Assembly (NCBI GenBank): GCA_963728125.1
Contig: CAVSIZ010000013.1
Span: 495,601 to 559,600, forward strand
Origin: CAWDCV01 sp963728125
GTDB taxonomy: Bacteria > Actinomycetota > Actinomycetes > CAWDCV01
Direction: 5' to 3'
DNA length: 64,000 nt
In this document: piece after piece, positions 55,180-64,000 of the stretch
Layout: each line of letters opens with the position of its first letter
Position numbering within the stretch: position 1 is the stretch's first letter
The notes under the pieces: model-generated
The model's database searches: none
What the model was told of the DNA's origin: nothing
The model's input: only the letters and a program-made list of their open reading frames with translations
Position numbers and translations under genes: made by a program

Positions 55180-55372
55180 CGCGAACCGGGCGCTGACCGC
55201 GGTGCTCGACCGGTTCACGCCGGTACTGCGCCGGGCCGAGCGGCTGCGCTTCTCCTCAATGGAAGGGCGGGCGTCGGTCGCGCGGCACGACGAGCTGATC
55301 CGGCTCTGCGCCGCCGGCGACGCCGAAGGGGCGGCGGCGATCGCTTTCGACACCTTCCACAGCCGCTCCTTG
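55180..55372 (+). pseudogene. GntR-family FCD-domain remnant
   Basis: The plus strand reads VLDRFTPVLRRAERLRFSSM then EGRASVARHDELIRLCAAGD, the last helices of an FCD ligand domain. The DNA-binding part is missing. Upstream, 54896-55179 contains only short protein-like phrases (FGVAVGVVDLGEKGEGPVLD), possibly from a different broken gene. Confidence 0.5.
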
Positions 55373-55393
55373 GTTGGTGCAGTTGCGGCGATG

Positions 55394-56050
55394 TCAGGCG
55401 ACGAGGCCAGCGTCGTGGCCGAGGATGGCGGCCTGGGTCCGGTTCGCCAGTCCTAGCTTGGTCAGCATGCGCGAGACGTATGTCTTGACGGTTGCCTCGC
55501 TCATGAAAAGTTCACGTGCTATGTCGGCATTTGACAGTCCGCGACCGAGCAGGGTGAGCACTTCGCGTTCCCGGTCCGAAAGCACCCGGAGCCGCCGCAT
55601 CGCCTCGTCGCGCCGAGGTTGGGTGCGACGGCCGACGAACTCGGCGATCAACCGTCGGGTGACCGCGGGCGACAGCATCTCCGACCCGGCGTCGATTGCC
55701 CGGACCGCGGCGACGATCTGGCGTGGCGGGGTGTCCTTCAGCAGGAAGCCGCTGGCGCCGGCTTCGAGCGCCGCGAAGACGTACTCGTCGAGATGGAAGG
55801 TGGTGAGGATCGCGACCTTGGGCGGGTCAGGATGGGAGAGTATCTGCCGGGCGGCGGCGAGTCCGTCCATGCGCGGCATCCGGATATCCATGAGCACGAT
55901 GTCGGGGTGCAGGGTGCGCACGGCGGTGACCGCGTCGATGCCATCGGCCGCCTCGCCGACGACCTCGATGCCGTCGTCGCTTTCGAGCACGGTGCGCAGC
56001 CCGAAGCGGACGAGCTCCTCGTCGTCCACCAGCAGCACCCGGATGCTCAT
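55394..56050 (-). CDS. NarL/LuxR-type response regulator
   Basis: A 218-residue regulator. The receiver domain starts MSIRVLLVDDEELVRFGLRT. The phosphorylated aspartate lies in DIVLMDIRMPRMDG. The C-terminal GerE helix-turn-helix is LSDREREVLTLLGRGLSNAD with ATVKTYVSRMLTKLGL. Its start overlaps the stop of the histidine kinase (ATGA), so the two form an operon. The adjacent divergent ABC transporter is a likely target. Confidence 0.93.
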   Translation of the reverse strand: MSIRVLLVDDEELVRFGLRTVLESDDGIEVVGEAADGIDAVTAVRTLHPDIVLMDIRMPRMDGLAAARQILSHPDPPKVAILTTFHLDEYVFAALEAGASGFLLKDTPPRQIVAAVRAIDAGSEMLSPAVTRRLIAEFVGRRTQPRRDEAMRRLRVLSDREREVLTLLGRGLSNADIARELFMSEATVKTYVSRMLTKLGLANRTQAAILGHDAGLVA

Positions 56051-57192
56051 GTGGGCAGCACCGCCTCGACGGCGAAGCCGCCGTCGGGTCGGGGACTAGC
56101 GCGGAGCTCACCACCCAGCGCCTGAGTCCGTTCGCGCAACCCGACCAGACCGTGCCCGCCGGGCACCGTGTTCGGCACCCGGGTTGCTCGCCGGTTGACA
56201 ACGAGCACGCACAGCTCGGTCGGCCGGTAGGTCAGTTCCACCCGCACTGACCCGCCGGGCGCGTGCCTGCCGGCGTTGGTGAGCGCCTCTTGCACCACTC
56301 GGTATGCCGCCCGTTCCACCGTCTCGGGCACGGGGCGGGGGACGCCGGCCGGTTCGAGCGTCACGTCCATGCCTGCGCGCCGCGACTCCTCGACCAGGGT
56401 GACCAGGTCTGCCAGGGTCGGCTGCGGCGCGAACGGGATTGGGTTAACGCGGTCATCGGAGTGCAACAGCCCCAGCAGCTGGCGGAGCTCGGTCAACGCT
56501 TGCCGCCCGGCGTTCTGCATTTGCCCGGCCAGCTGCCCCACCTTGTGCGGGTCGCCGGCGGCCATCTCCACCGCGCCGGCCTGCAGCACCATGAGGCTCA
56601 CCCGGTGCCCGACGACGTCGTGCATCTCCCGGGCGATCCGGGCGCGTTCCTCGAGGACCGCCTTGCGGGCCAGCAGCTCCTGAGCCGCCTCGGCTCGCTC
56701 AGCCCGGTCCCGGAGAGCGGTGACCAGCTGGCTTCGGGCCGCCACATACGCGCCAAGAGCGGCGGGCAGCAAGACGACAATGGCGGCGTTGGCCGCCGCG
56801 CTCACCGGATTCCCCAGCAGCGCACTGTCCCAGAACCGGGCCGCAACCAGGAAGGCAACGCCGAGCGCGGAAGCCCGCATCCACCGGCGGGTGTCATATC
56901 GGGTCACGGCGTACGCCGCGAACGGAAGCGCCGCGGACGGATCGTCGCCCTGAACCGCGGTGTCCAGCAGGGCGGCGGCCAGCGCCAGCAACGGCAGCCG
57001 CCGGCGGACCAGCAACCCCGCACCCGCACCCAGGGCGGCCGGGAGCCGAAGCCACAACGGCGTCGGGGACGGCGCGAACACCGCACCGCCGAGCTCGAGC
57101 GCCACCACCCCAACGGCTAGCGCCACATCGACGGCGAACGCCCGCCGGTTCGGCCACCAACCTCGCGCCCTCACGCGGGGCAGCGTACGCAC
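56047..57192 (-). CDS. NarL-type sensor histidine kinase
   Basis: A 381-residue kinase. The N-terminal half has four to six membrane helices. The HisKA_3 dimerisation helix carries the phospho-accepting histidine in ERARIAREMHDVVGHRVSLM. The ATPase domain has VVQEALTNAGRHAPGGSV (N box) and VPGGHGLVGLRERTQALGGE (G box). No separate sensor domain is visible, so it belongs to the membrane-stress or antibiotic-sensing class often found beside ABC exporters. Confidence 0.92.
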   Translation of the reverse strand: MRTLPRVRARGWWPNRRAFAVDVALAVGVVALELGGAVFAPSPTPLWLRLPAALGAGAGLLVRRRLPLLALAAALLDTAVQGDDPSAALPFAAYAVTRYDTRRWMRASALGVAFLVAARFWDSALLGNPVSAAANAAIVVLLPAALGAYVAARSQLVTALRDRAERAEAAQELLARKAVLEERARIAREMHDVVGHRVSLMVLQAGAVEMAAGDPHKVGQLAGQMQNAGRQALTELRQLLGLLHSDDRVNPIPFAPQPTLADLVTLVEESRRAGMDVTLEPAGVPRPVPETVERAAYRVVQEALTNAGRHAPGGSVRVELTYRPTELCVLVVNRRATRVPNTVPGGHGLVGLRERTQALGGELRASPRPDGGFAVEAVLPT

Positions 57193-57338
57193 GCATCGCA
57201 GCGCTTCCTGTCGCCCGAAAGTTGTCGTCGTCGTCCGCTTTCGGATGACCAGATGCCCGCCTTCAGCCGACGCGAAGCCGCTCGTCTACCCGCGATCGTC
57301 GGTGCAGCCCGATACGCCTCCACACCGAAGGGAACCCC

Positions 57339-58211
57339 ATGATCTCCGTCACCGGCCTCACCAAGCGCTACAACGGCCGTAGCGTCGTCGATGACGTCGC
57401 CTTCACCCTCGAGCCCGGCACCGTCACCGGGTTCCTCGGACCGAACGGCGCCGGAAAGACCACCACGATGCGCATGATCACCGGGCTGGTGCCACCCAGC
57501 TCCGGCACGGCCGCCGTAGACGGCCGCGCCTACGCCGACCTCCCCAATCCGCCAGCCACGATGGGCACCCTGCTGGACGCGGCAGCCGTGCATCCCGGCC
57601 GCACCGGACGCGCACACCTGCGCCTGCTTGCCGACACCGTCGGCGTCTCCCGCGAGCGCGTCGACGAGCTGCTCGAGCTGGTCGACATCAAAGACGCCGC
57701 CAAGCGCCGGATCGGCGGTTACTCACTCGGCATGCGGCAGCGGCTCGGAATCGCGACCGCGCTGCTCGCAGACCCACCGGTGCTGATGTTCGACGAACCC
57801 GCGAACGGGCTCGACCCGGAAGGGATCCGCTGGATGCGGGACCTGCTGCGCGGTCACGCCGCGCGCGGCGGCACCGTCCTCCTGTCCAGCCACCTCCTCA
57901 GCGAAGTCGAGCACACCGTCGACCGCCTCCTCGTCATCGGTCAAGGCCGCATCGTCGCCGACGCCCCAATCCACGCGCTCCTTCGAGCCGACGGCGTACG
58001 CGTCAAGACACTCGACCCAACCCGACTCGTGAACGACCTCCGGACGGCCGGTCACCCGACCGACATCGCCTCGGACGGAACAATCACCGTCGCGAACGCA
58101 ACCCCCGAGGACGTCGGCTCCCTGGCCGCCAGCCGCGGCCACGTGCTCACCGACCTCCGGCCAGTCGAATCCGGACTCGAAGACCTGTTCTTCCAACTCA
58201 CCGCCGCATGA
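57339..58211 (+). CDS. ABC transporter ATP-binding protein
   Basis: A 290-residue ABC ATPase of the drug/antibiotic exporter type. Walker A is GFLGPNGAGKTTTMRMI, the signature is YSLGMRQRLGIATAL (SLGMRQR in place of LSGGQ) and Walker B is PVLMFDEPANGLDPEG, with the switch histidine in LLSSHLLSEVEH. It is divergent from the two-component operon (147 bases between starts) and followed by its permease. Likely an ABC-2 exporter controlled by the neighbouring regulator. Confidence 0.93.
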   Translation: MISVTGLTKRYNGRSVVDDVAFTLEPGTVTGFLGPNGAGKTTTMRMITGLVPPSSGTAAVDGRAYADLPNPPATMGTLLDAAAVHPGRTGRAHLRLLADTVGVSRERVDELLELVDIKDAAKRRIGGYSLGMRQRLGIATALLADPPVLMFDEPANGLDPEGIRWMRDLLRGHAARGGTVLLSSHLLSEVEHTVDRLLVIGQGRIVADAPIHALLRADGVRVKTLDPTRLVNDLRTAGHPTDIASDGTITVANATPEDVGSLAASRGHVLTDLRPVESGLEDLFFQLTAA

Positions 58212-58251
58212 CCGCCGACACCACCACCACCCACCCTCAGGAGAAGACACC

Positions 58252-59055
58252 ATGACCGTCACCGCCCTTCACCCCGCCAACCGCCGCGATCACACCCCCG
58301 ACAAGCACACGCCCTGGCGCGGATCCGTCAGCCCGCAGCGACAGAACAGGCACCCCGCCCTTACCCGCTTGGTCACGCTCGAGATTCGCAAAACCCTGTC
58401 CACCCGCTCCGGGCGACTCCTGCTCGGCACCGCAGCCGTGCTGCCGGCCGTCGGCATCAGCACCGTGCTCGCCCTCGGGCAAGACATCCCCGGCGCCCGC
58501 GAGATGCTCGCCGTCGTCGGCAGCCTGGTCGCGATCCTCACCCTGGTCGTCGGAATCCTGTCCACCGCCGGGGAATGGACACACCGCACCATCCAGACAA
58601 CATTCCTGGCCGTTCCCCGCCGCGGCCGCGTCGTCGCCGCCAAATACCTCGCCGCCGCACTCACCGGCGCCGCGATCACCGCCCTCATGGCGGCCAGCAC
58701 GCTCACCATCACCGCGATTGCCGCCGGCCCCGACTTCCTCTGGACCGGAGCCGTCGTAGCAGTAGCCGCGACCATCGCCACCGGCGCCGCCCTCGCCGCC
58801 GTCGGCGCCGGCATCGGGGCCGCGATCACCAACACCGCCGCCGCACTCACCGGCACCTTCGTCACCCTGCTCATCGCGCTGCCGGTCCTCGCCGCCGTTC
58901 GCCCCAACATCGCCGACAAAATCGACCCACTCGCCGCCATGGTCAACATCGTCACCGACCACCAGGCAGCAACCGCCGTCACCGTGCTCGCCGGCTGGAT
59001 CGTGGTCACCACCACCGCCGGCGCCGTCATCACCCACCGCAAGGCCATCCCCTAA
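58252..59055 (+). CDS. ABC-2 type transporter permease
   Basis: A 267-residue protein with AGGAGAA before the ATG. About 40 cytoplasmic residues precede LVTLEIRKTLSTRSGRLLLG, the amphipathic coupling helix typical of ABC-2 permeases. Six hydrophobic segments follow (AVVGSLVAILTLVVGILSTA, FLAVPRRGRVVAAKYLAAAL). It forms the membrane half of the exporter with the ATPase upstream. The cargo is unknown. Confidence 0.88.
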   Translation: MTVTALHPANRRDHTPDKHTPWRGSVSPQRQNRHPALTRLVTLEIRKTLSTRSGRLLLGTAAVLPAVGISTVLALGQDIPGAREMLAVVGSLVAILTLVVGILSTAGEWTHRTIQTTFLAVPRRGRVVAAKYLAAALTGAAITALMAASTLTITAIAAGPDFLWTGAVVAVAATIATGAALAAVGAGIGAAITNTAAALTGTFVTLLIALPVLAAVRPNIADKIDPLAAMVNIVTDHQAATAVTVLAGWIVVTTTAGAVITHRKAIP

Positions 59056-59684
59056 CGCAGCCGCGGCAAGGATGGGCATCAACAGCAGCCGGCGATGCCC
59101 ATCCGCCGCCACAGGCGACACGAACAGCGCGAGCCCGACGGGAGAGTCTGGTGGTCATGCCTCTTGATCGTCCGTCCGTCACTCGTCCGTGAACTTGGCG
59201 ACACGGATTCTCCCGCGGCGTCACGCCGTGCTACTGGAGCGAAGGTCCTCGGCGGCGTTCTGGCGTTAGGGCAGACCGTGTCGCCGCGCCGCGAGGAGGT
59301 TGCGGTGACGCACCCAGCGTGTCCGGGTCTTCGAGGACCATGCCTCGTGAGTCCAGAAAACGACGAGCCTTTAAGGAGATGGCCCCGCTCGATGCGGGCT
59401 CGTGCAGCCTCACATCCGGGATCTCAGCACGTCGACCTCGCAGCCTGGCGAGACGGGTCGAAGCCGTGCTCTACCAGCCAGCGGACCTCCCCGCAGGCTT
59501 CGTAACGATCACCACGCGCGGATCACGTCGAGGCCGACGTGGGTGCCCTAGGCGGCGACGACGTCGCCGAGGGCGCGCTCCTGGTGTCCCGAGAATCAAG
59601 TGAGGCGTCTTGAATGAGGAAGGTGTTTAGGGCTGCCTGACCCATCTGCGGGTTACGCGGGGTGTGCGGTCTGGGAGGGGATGC
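59056..59684 (+). other. 629 bases without a supported gene
   Basis: Frames in this stretch are short and contain no recognisable domain. It lies between the permease stop and the convergent MFS gene. Confidence 0.4.
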
Positions 59685-61016
59685 TCATGCGTCCAACGCG
59701 TCCCCGGGGCTGGACTGCGGCGCGTTTAGGGACGCTGCGGTGCCGAGGTGGTGTCGTGAACCCCACGTCCACAACGACAAGTCGTACGCCGCCTTCACGA
59801 TCCCTGACACCACCAGCGGAGCGCCCAGGGAGATCTGCTGGAGTGCGGCGGCGACGATCGGCCCGAAGGGGCGCACCACGTAACGGGCGGCGTTGGTCGT
59901 CGCCGCGGCGGGGGTGCGTTCGGCCGGGGTGACTACCGCCATCACCAGGGCCTGGCGGGTGGGGACGTCCATGCTGGACAGCAGGCTTCGGCCGAGCAGC
60001 AGCACCGACGCCCACGCCAGCGTCGGCGCAAAGGCGGCCGCGATGAGGAGCAGATTGCTCGGCAGGTGGGTGCCGACCATGGTGGGGATGAGCCCGAACC
60101 GGTCGGCCACTCGCGGAGCCAGCAGGACGCTGAGGGCTTGCAGCAGAGTGATCGCGAAGAACAGGATCCCGAGCCCGAACGGTGCAGCGCCGTAGCGCGT
60201 GATCAGGTAGTACGACAAGAATGTGGTGGTCACCAGCCCGCCACCGCCGGCATCGACCGCGAACAGCCCGGCGAGCCCGAACACGCGCCTGCGTGAGGGT
60301 CCCAGTCGGGACACCCCGGCGCGTCGGTGCGAGTCGTTGGGATCGTCTATGGCGGCAGGTTCCACGCGAGGACTCAAGAACAGCGCGAGCGCGGCACCGC
60401 CGAGGCCGAGCGGAACGAGGACCAGGAAGGCCGCCGCAGTCGGCGATCCGTGGGGCAGGAGGCCGACGCCACCCTGGGCGAGGGCTCCTAGGGCACCTGC
60501 GATGTATCCGATGAAGTTGTAGACCCCCATGGCGCGCGCACCAGACCGGCCGCCCCTTTCGGTGGCGAGCATCGCCTGCTCCAACGTGGTGGCCGGACCA
60601 TTGTCCACGACATCGGTTGACAACATGCCAGTCAGTGCCACCAGCCCGATCAACCACACCGGCGCTCCGAGGGCCACGACGGCACCGGCGACCGCAATCC
60701 CCAGGTAGATCGACGCATAGGAGCGGCGGCGGCCAACGGCATCCGCGAACCGGCCGACCACCAGGGAGGAGACCGCGGACCCGGCGACCAGCGCGGCTAG
60801 CAGCAGGCCGACCTGCCCCGGCGAGGCACCCCGATCGGCCAGCAACCGGCCCAACAGGACCGAGGTGAACCCGTAGCCCGCTGCGCGCAGGGCTTGAGCA
60901 CCCACCACCCGACGGCCATCGACGGACAGCCCTACTCGCCCCACGCCCAGGTCTTCAGACCCCGCCTCGCGCTGGCCTTCCACCGGTCCAGCGTCGCACC
61001 CCCAGGTCACCGGCAT
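59685..61016 (-). CDS. MFS transporter
   Basis: A protein of about 443 residues with 12 predicted membrane helices. ATG 61016 (MPVTWGCDAGPVEGQREAGS) is the first start close to the helices, and a start a little further in is also possible. The loop 2-3 motif is VVGRFADAVGRRRSYASIYL, matching G-x-L-a-D-r-x-GrR of major facilitator proteins, and a weaker second copy (APRVADRFGLIPTM) opens the second half. The substrate is unknown. Confidence 0.85.
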   Translation of the reverse strand: MPVTWGCDAGPVEGQREAGSEDLGVGRVGLSVDGRRVVGAQALRAAGYGFTSVLLGRLLADRGASPGQVGLLLAALVAGSAVSSLVVGRFADAVGRRRSYASIYLGIAVAGAVVALGAPVWLIGLVALTGMLSTDVVDNGPATTLEQAMLATERGGRSGARAMGVYNFIGYIAGALGALAQGGVGLLPHGSPTAAAFLVLVPLGLGGAALALFLSPRVEPAAIDDPNDSHRRAGVSRLGPSRRRVFGLAGLFAVDAGGGGLVTTTFLSYYLITRYGAAPFGLGILFFAITLLQALSVLLAPRVADRFGLIPTMVGTHLPSNLLLIAAAFAPTLAWASVLLLGRSLLSSMDVPTRQALVMAVVTPAERTPAAATTNAARYVVRPFGPIVAAALQQISLGAPLVVSGIVKAAYDLSLWTWGSRHHLGTAASLNAPQSSPGDALDA

Positions 61017-61186
61017 CCGGGACTCCGACGGCCGCGGCCCCGCCGCCACCTCGTGCCGGCTCGACACGTCCGCCGGACGGTACGACGTGGAGCTGGCACT
61101 ACCACTCGATCCGGCCGCTGCCGGCGGGACTGATCTAGAACGGCACTTAACAGGGTGCGGACCCGACGGTTTGCCTGACCACCGAC

Positions 61187-61345
61187 GTGCTGGCCACGCA
61201 CCGCGCCGCCGTCCGTCGAGCACTCGCTCGGCACGGCGGACATGAGATCGAGACCGCCGGCGACGGCTGCGTCGCCACCTTCGACCCCCCGTCGGCGGCC
61301 CTGCGCTGCGCCGCGGACGTTATCGCTGACGCGGCGAGTGGCGGC
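61187..61345 (+). pseudogene. Class III adenylate/guanylate cyclase fragment
   Basis: LATHRAAVRRALARHGGHEI then ETAGDGCVATFDPPSAALRC match the centre of the cyclase catalytic domain (normally TxGDGFLATFDxPxxAxRC). The start of the domain with FTDIVGST and the C-terminal part are missing, so no activity is possible. Confidence 0.6.
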
Positions 61346-61721
61346 GTACAGCTCCCCGAGGGGGTGTATCTGGGCGGTGCATTCAACGATGTCGGTGAAC
61401 AGCAGTCCGTCGTGGACCTGAACCTCTCCGGCATAGTGCGTGTGCTGGCGACCGAGACTGGCTGAGCTTGGAATCGGTCGGCGAACAACACGCAAAGGCG
61501 TGCCACGTCATAGGGCGCTGCACCGCATCAGACCTGCTGGGACGTGACGAAGCGCCCATGGAACCTCGCCGACAACAGCTCCAACCGTTGTCCGTTCATA
61601 TCCCGGCGGCTGCAGGCGTGTTGTGGGTGGGCTGGCCGGGCGTACGCTTCCGCGCGATAGAGGGGGATCGGCGGGTCTGCTTGCTGGTCGGGCGGCGATG
61701 AAGCCGCTGGGAGGGGAAGTC
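61346..61721 (+). other. 376 bases without a supported gene
   Basis: No protein-like frame is seen. The last 20 bases hold the ribosome-binding site GGGAGGGGAAG of the next gene. Confidence 0.45.
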
Positions 61722-63287
61722 ATGCGTATTGTTCGCACGTTGGTGTTGACGGGGACGATTCTGCTGCTGGGGGGCGGCGTCGCGGTCGCGGTGCCGTATG
61801 AGGCGACCCCGCCGGTGCCGGTGTCCCCGGTGGGGTCTAGCCCGTTCGCTCACTGTGACGCGGCGGTGACTGCCGGTGGCACCGTGTACGTGAGCGGTGA
61901 GGTGGAACCGTACGTCGCGAGCAATCCCGCCGATCCGGACTTCCTTGTCGGCGGCTGGCAGCAGGACCGCTGGTCGGACGGCGGCGCCAGCGGCAACTCG
62001 TCGGCGGTCAGCACCGACGGCGGCGACACCTGGGCGGCTATTGAGGACGTGAAGCACTCGATCTGTTCGGGGGGCACCCCGGCGAATGGCGGCGACTATG
62101 AGCGCAGCACCGACCCGTGGGTTGCTATTTCGCCGGATGGCACCGCCTACTTCCAGAGTCTGTCTTTCAACAACACCCGGGATTTGGCGAACGCGGTGCT
62201 GGTGAGCCGCTTGGAGGACGGTGCCTGGAGCGACCCGGTCACGCTGATTCGGGATGCCGACCCGAACGTGTTCAACGACAAGAACTCCATCACCGCCGAC
62301 TACAACGACTCCGATCTCGTGTATGCGGTGTGGGATCGATTGGTGTTTCCGGTCGAGCGGGCCGGGGGCCGCTCCTGGGAGCGCGCCGCCGCGTTCACCG
62401 GCCCCATCTACTTCACCCGCACCACCGACGGCGGGGAGACGTGGGAGGAACCCCGCGCGCTGTTTGACCCGGGCCGCAACAGCCAGACCATCGGGAACCA
62501 GATCGCGGTGCTCCCGCGCGAGGACGGCGACAGCGACAGCACCCTCATTAACGTCTTCAACCTGATCTCGAACAACAATCGGCAAGGGCTCAAGGGCTAC
62601 AACGTCGCGGTCATCCGGTCCGAGGACAGCGGCGAGACCTGGTCGGAGCCGATCATCATCGAAAAGCTGGGCACCGCCGAGGTGACAGATCCGGAAACCG
62701 GGGAGTATGTGCGGACCGGCGACATCATCCCCCAGGTCGCGGTCGACCGCTCCAGCGGCGCGCTCTACGCGACCTGGCAGGACGCGCGGTTCGGTGGCGG
62801 CTTCGACCAGATCGTCGTGTCCGCCTCCTTCGACGGTGGGCTGACGTGGAGCGCGCCGGTCAGGGTCAACCAGACACCGCCGCCCGATCCCGGCGAGCCG
62901 GCCGGCAATGTCCAGGCCTTCACCGCGCAGCCCTACGTGTTGGACGACGGCACCCTTGGTGTCCTGCACTACGACTTCCGTAACAACGACGCCGGCGATG
63001 CGGTGCTGGAGACCGACACGTTCCTGGTGCACTGCGACCAGCCGTCCCCGACCGAGGGCGACCTGTGCGCCGGGGAGTGGGAAGAGACACGGGTAACCCC
63101 GCAGTCATTCGACATGCGCCAGGCGCCGGTCGCGGTCGGCTACTTCCTGGGCGACTACATCGGCCTGACCGGCACCGACGAAAACGACGACGGCGCCAGC
63201 GACACCTTCGTCGCGTTCTTCGCCCAAAGCAACAACACCGCCGACCCGGCCACCATTTACTCCAGTCTCGTCAGCCCACAGCCATAG
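61722..63287 (+). CDS. Secreted Asp-box (BNR/sialidase-like) beta-propeller protein
   Basis: A 521-residue exported protein. ATG 61722 follows GGGAGGGGAAG. The signal peptide MRIVRTLVLTGTILLLGGGV ends near AVAVPYEA. At least four Asp boxes (S-x-D-x-G-x-T-W) are present: STDGGDTWAAIE, TTDGGETWEEP, SEDSGETWSEP and SFDGGLTWSAP. These mark a six-bladed sialidase-type propeller. No clear catalytic FRIP arginine or nucleophile tyrosine can be assigned, so it may be a binding protein or a non-classical glycosidase. Three cysteines could make disulfides outside the cell. Confidence 0.82.
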   Translation: MRIVRTLVLTGTILLLGGGVAVAVPYEATPPVPVSPVGSSPFAHCDAAVTAGGTVYVSGEVEPYVASNPADPDFLVGGWQQDRWSDGGASGNSSAVSTDGGDTWAAIEDVKHSICSGGTPANGGDYERSTDPWVAISPDGTAYFQSLSFNNTRDLANAVLVSRLEDGAWSDPVTLIRDADPNVFNDKNSITADYNDSDLVYAVWDRLVFPVERAGGRSWERAAAFTGPIYFTRTTDGGETWEEPRALFDPGRNSQTIGNQIAVLPREDGDSDSTLINVFNLISNNNRQGLKGYNVAVIRSEDSGETWSEPIIIEKLGTAEVTDPETGEYVRTGDIIPQVAVDRSSGALYATWQDARFGGGFDQIVVSASFDGGLTWSAPVRVNQTPPPDPGEPAGNVQAFTAQPYVLDDGTLGVLHYDFRNNDAGDAVLETDTFLVHCDQPSPTEGDLCAGEWEETRVTPQSFDMRQAPVAVGYFLGDYIGLTGTDENDDGASDTFVAFFAQSNNTADPATIYSSLVSPQP

Positions 63288-63869
63288 CCTCGGCTGATTC
63301 ACAGGGTGGACGAAGCGCCGTCCGCGGCTCGCTGAACTGCTTCGAGTTCCTCGACCCGACGGGCAGCGGATTGAGGGCCAGAACCGCCGGTATGCCCCGC
63401 TGCGGGCTGCCGGGTGCCGTGTCAGGGCGCGCCGAGGTGTGAAGTGCATCGCTGGCCGCCCGGGCGGACCGTCATGGCCACGAGCCCGCTGCCCGCTGCG
63501 CCATCACCCTTCGCCCCTGTTGACCAACGACCCGGCTCGCTCACGGTGGCGGTCACGGCGGTGCCCAGCCTGGCGGAAGCGGAACGCGCCGTCGCGGCGC
63601 TCGGATCGGCCCTGATCATCTTCGTCGTCCTGCTGCGGGGCGCCAAGCTGCTGCTGGCGCGGCCCGCTACGTTCCGTGCCCTCTGGCCGAGCACCGTCCT
63701 AGGCGCCGCGGCGGCAAGTGGATCAATCCGGTGGGACGGCACACGAACTCTGGAACCGAGGATTCCTCTTCTTGTCGTGGCGGTCTGGGGGTTGGCGGCA
63801 GGTCGATGACGTTCGGGACCGGTAGCGTGCGCAGGGTGGCGGGGATCCCGAATCGAGGGCGCGGCTCGC
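63288..63869 (+). other. 582 bases without a well-supported gene
   Basis: The only candidate is a frame from ATG 63474 to 63809 (111 residues) with one hydrophobic segment (ALGSALIIFVVLLRGAKLLL) and no recognised family. Confidence that it is real is low. Confidence 0.3.
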
Positions 63870-64000
63870 ATGTTGCTCGACAGCGACGCCGTGGCTTATG
63901 TGGTCACGCTGAACCAGGACGGCTCTCCGCAGGTCACTGCGGCCTGGGTTGGGATTGACGGCCACGAGATTGTCTTCGCCACGATCCCGGACCAGCGAAA
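63870..64000 (+). CDS. PPOX/F420-dependent oxidoreductase-like protein, 3' end outside window
   Basis: The frame begins MLLDSDAVAYVVTLNQDGSP then QVTAAWVGIDGHEIVFATIP, the N-terminal beta strands of the pyridoxamine 5'-phosphate oxidase-like split barrel. Actinomycete members often use F420 or FMN. The frame is open a little further upstream (RIEGAARM), so the true start may be earlier. The gene is cut by the window end after 43 codons. Confidence 0.7.
   Translation, partial: MLLDSDAVAYVVTLNQDGSPQVTAAWVGIDGHEIVFATIPDQR

Noticed and set aside
58237..59121. A 294-codon minus-strand frame opposite the ABC permease
   Set aside because: It is glycine- and aspartate-rich low complexity, typical of a shadow of an alanine/threonine-rich permease.

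Overview
The window is high-GC DNA with actinomycete gene order, GTG/TTG/CTG starts and many 4-base stop/start overlaps. The block mctB, pyrG, NUDIX, xerD, parA, scpA, scpB, rluB, cmk, der follows the conserved actinobacterial order known from Mycobacterium and Streptomyces. The order within Actinomycetes cannot be fixed from this sequence alone.

Region 1 (1-17,113) is an intact housekeeping chromosome. It starts with a four-gene envelope operon: the MctB copper protein (5' end cut off), an MraY-like phosphosugar transferase, a MurJ-like flippase and a GT4 glycosyltransferase. It continues with CTP synthase plus NUDIX, a TrpB2-type tryptophan synthase beta chain, alanine dehydrogenase plus XerD (which appears to start at CTG), ParA, the ScpA/ScpB condensin partners, an RluB-type pseudouridine synthase, chorismate mutase, prephenate dehydrogenase, CMP kinase and Der. 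No frameshift was seen in this region.

Region 2 (17,170-about 51,560) is a composite accessory island. It opens at tRNA-Pro(GGG) with a frameshifted tyrosine integrase, MobC and a relaxase, which is an integrative mobilizable element. A patchwork follows: VOC protein, FAD oxidoreductase, an unknown membrane protein, a truncated SAM methyltransferase, DinB, an IS5-family element and GH13 glucosidase. Then come a cluster of channel proteins (K+ channel, TRIC, aquaporin, TMEM175 remnant), DUF2252, ankyrin protein, DUF998 protein, and a CarH-like B12 photoreceptor regulator divergent from a fasciclin lipoprotein. An IS110 element lies inside an IS256 element. Many broken genes (FGE-sulfatase, arylsulfatase, DUF2254, LuxR, phospholipase, BASS transporter, OsmC, SRPBCC) meet at abrupt junctions. 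Two more integrases sit next to 3' fragments of stable RNA genes: tRNA-Glu(CTC) at 45,947-45,989 (-) and a tmRNA-like 3' end at 51,523-51,558 (+).

Region 3 (about 51,560-64,000) is less dense. It has small or decaying genes (SHOCT, frameshifted HD protein, FCD-domain remnant, cyclase remnant), a secreted small protein, a NarL-type two-component pair divergent from an ABC-2 exporter, an MFS transporter, a secreted Asp-box beta-propeller protein and the 5' end of a PPOX-family gene cut by the window edge.

Frameshifts and truncations are confined to regions 2 and 3, so they look like real decay and recombination rather than poor sequence quality throughout.
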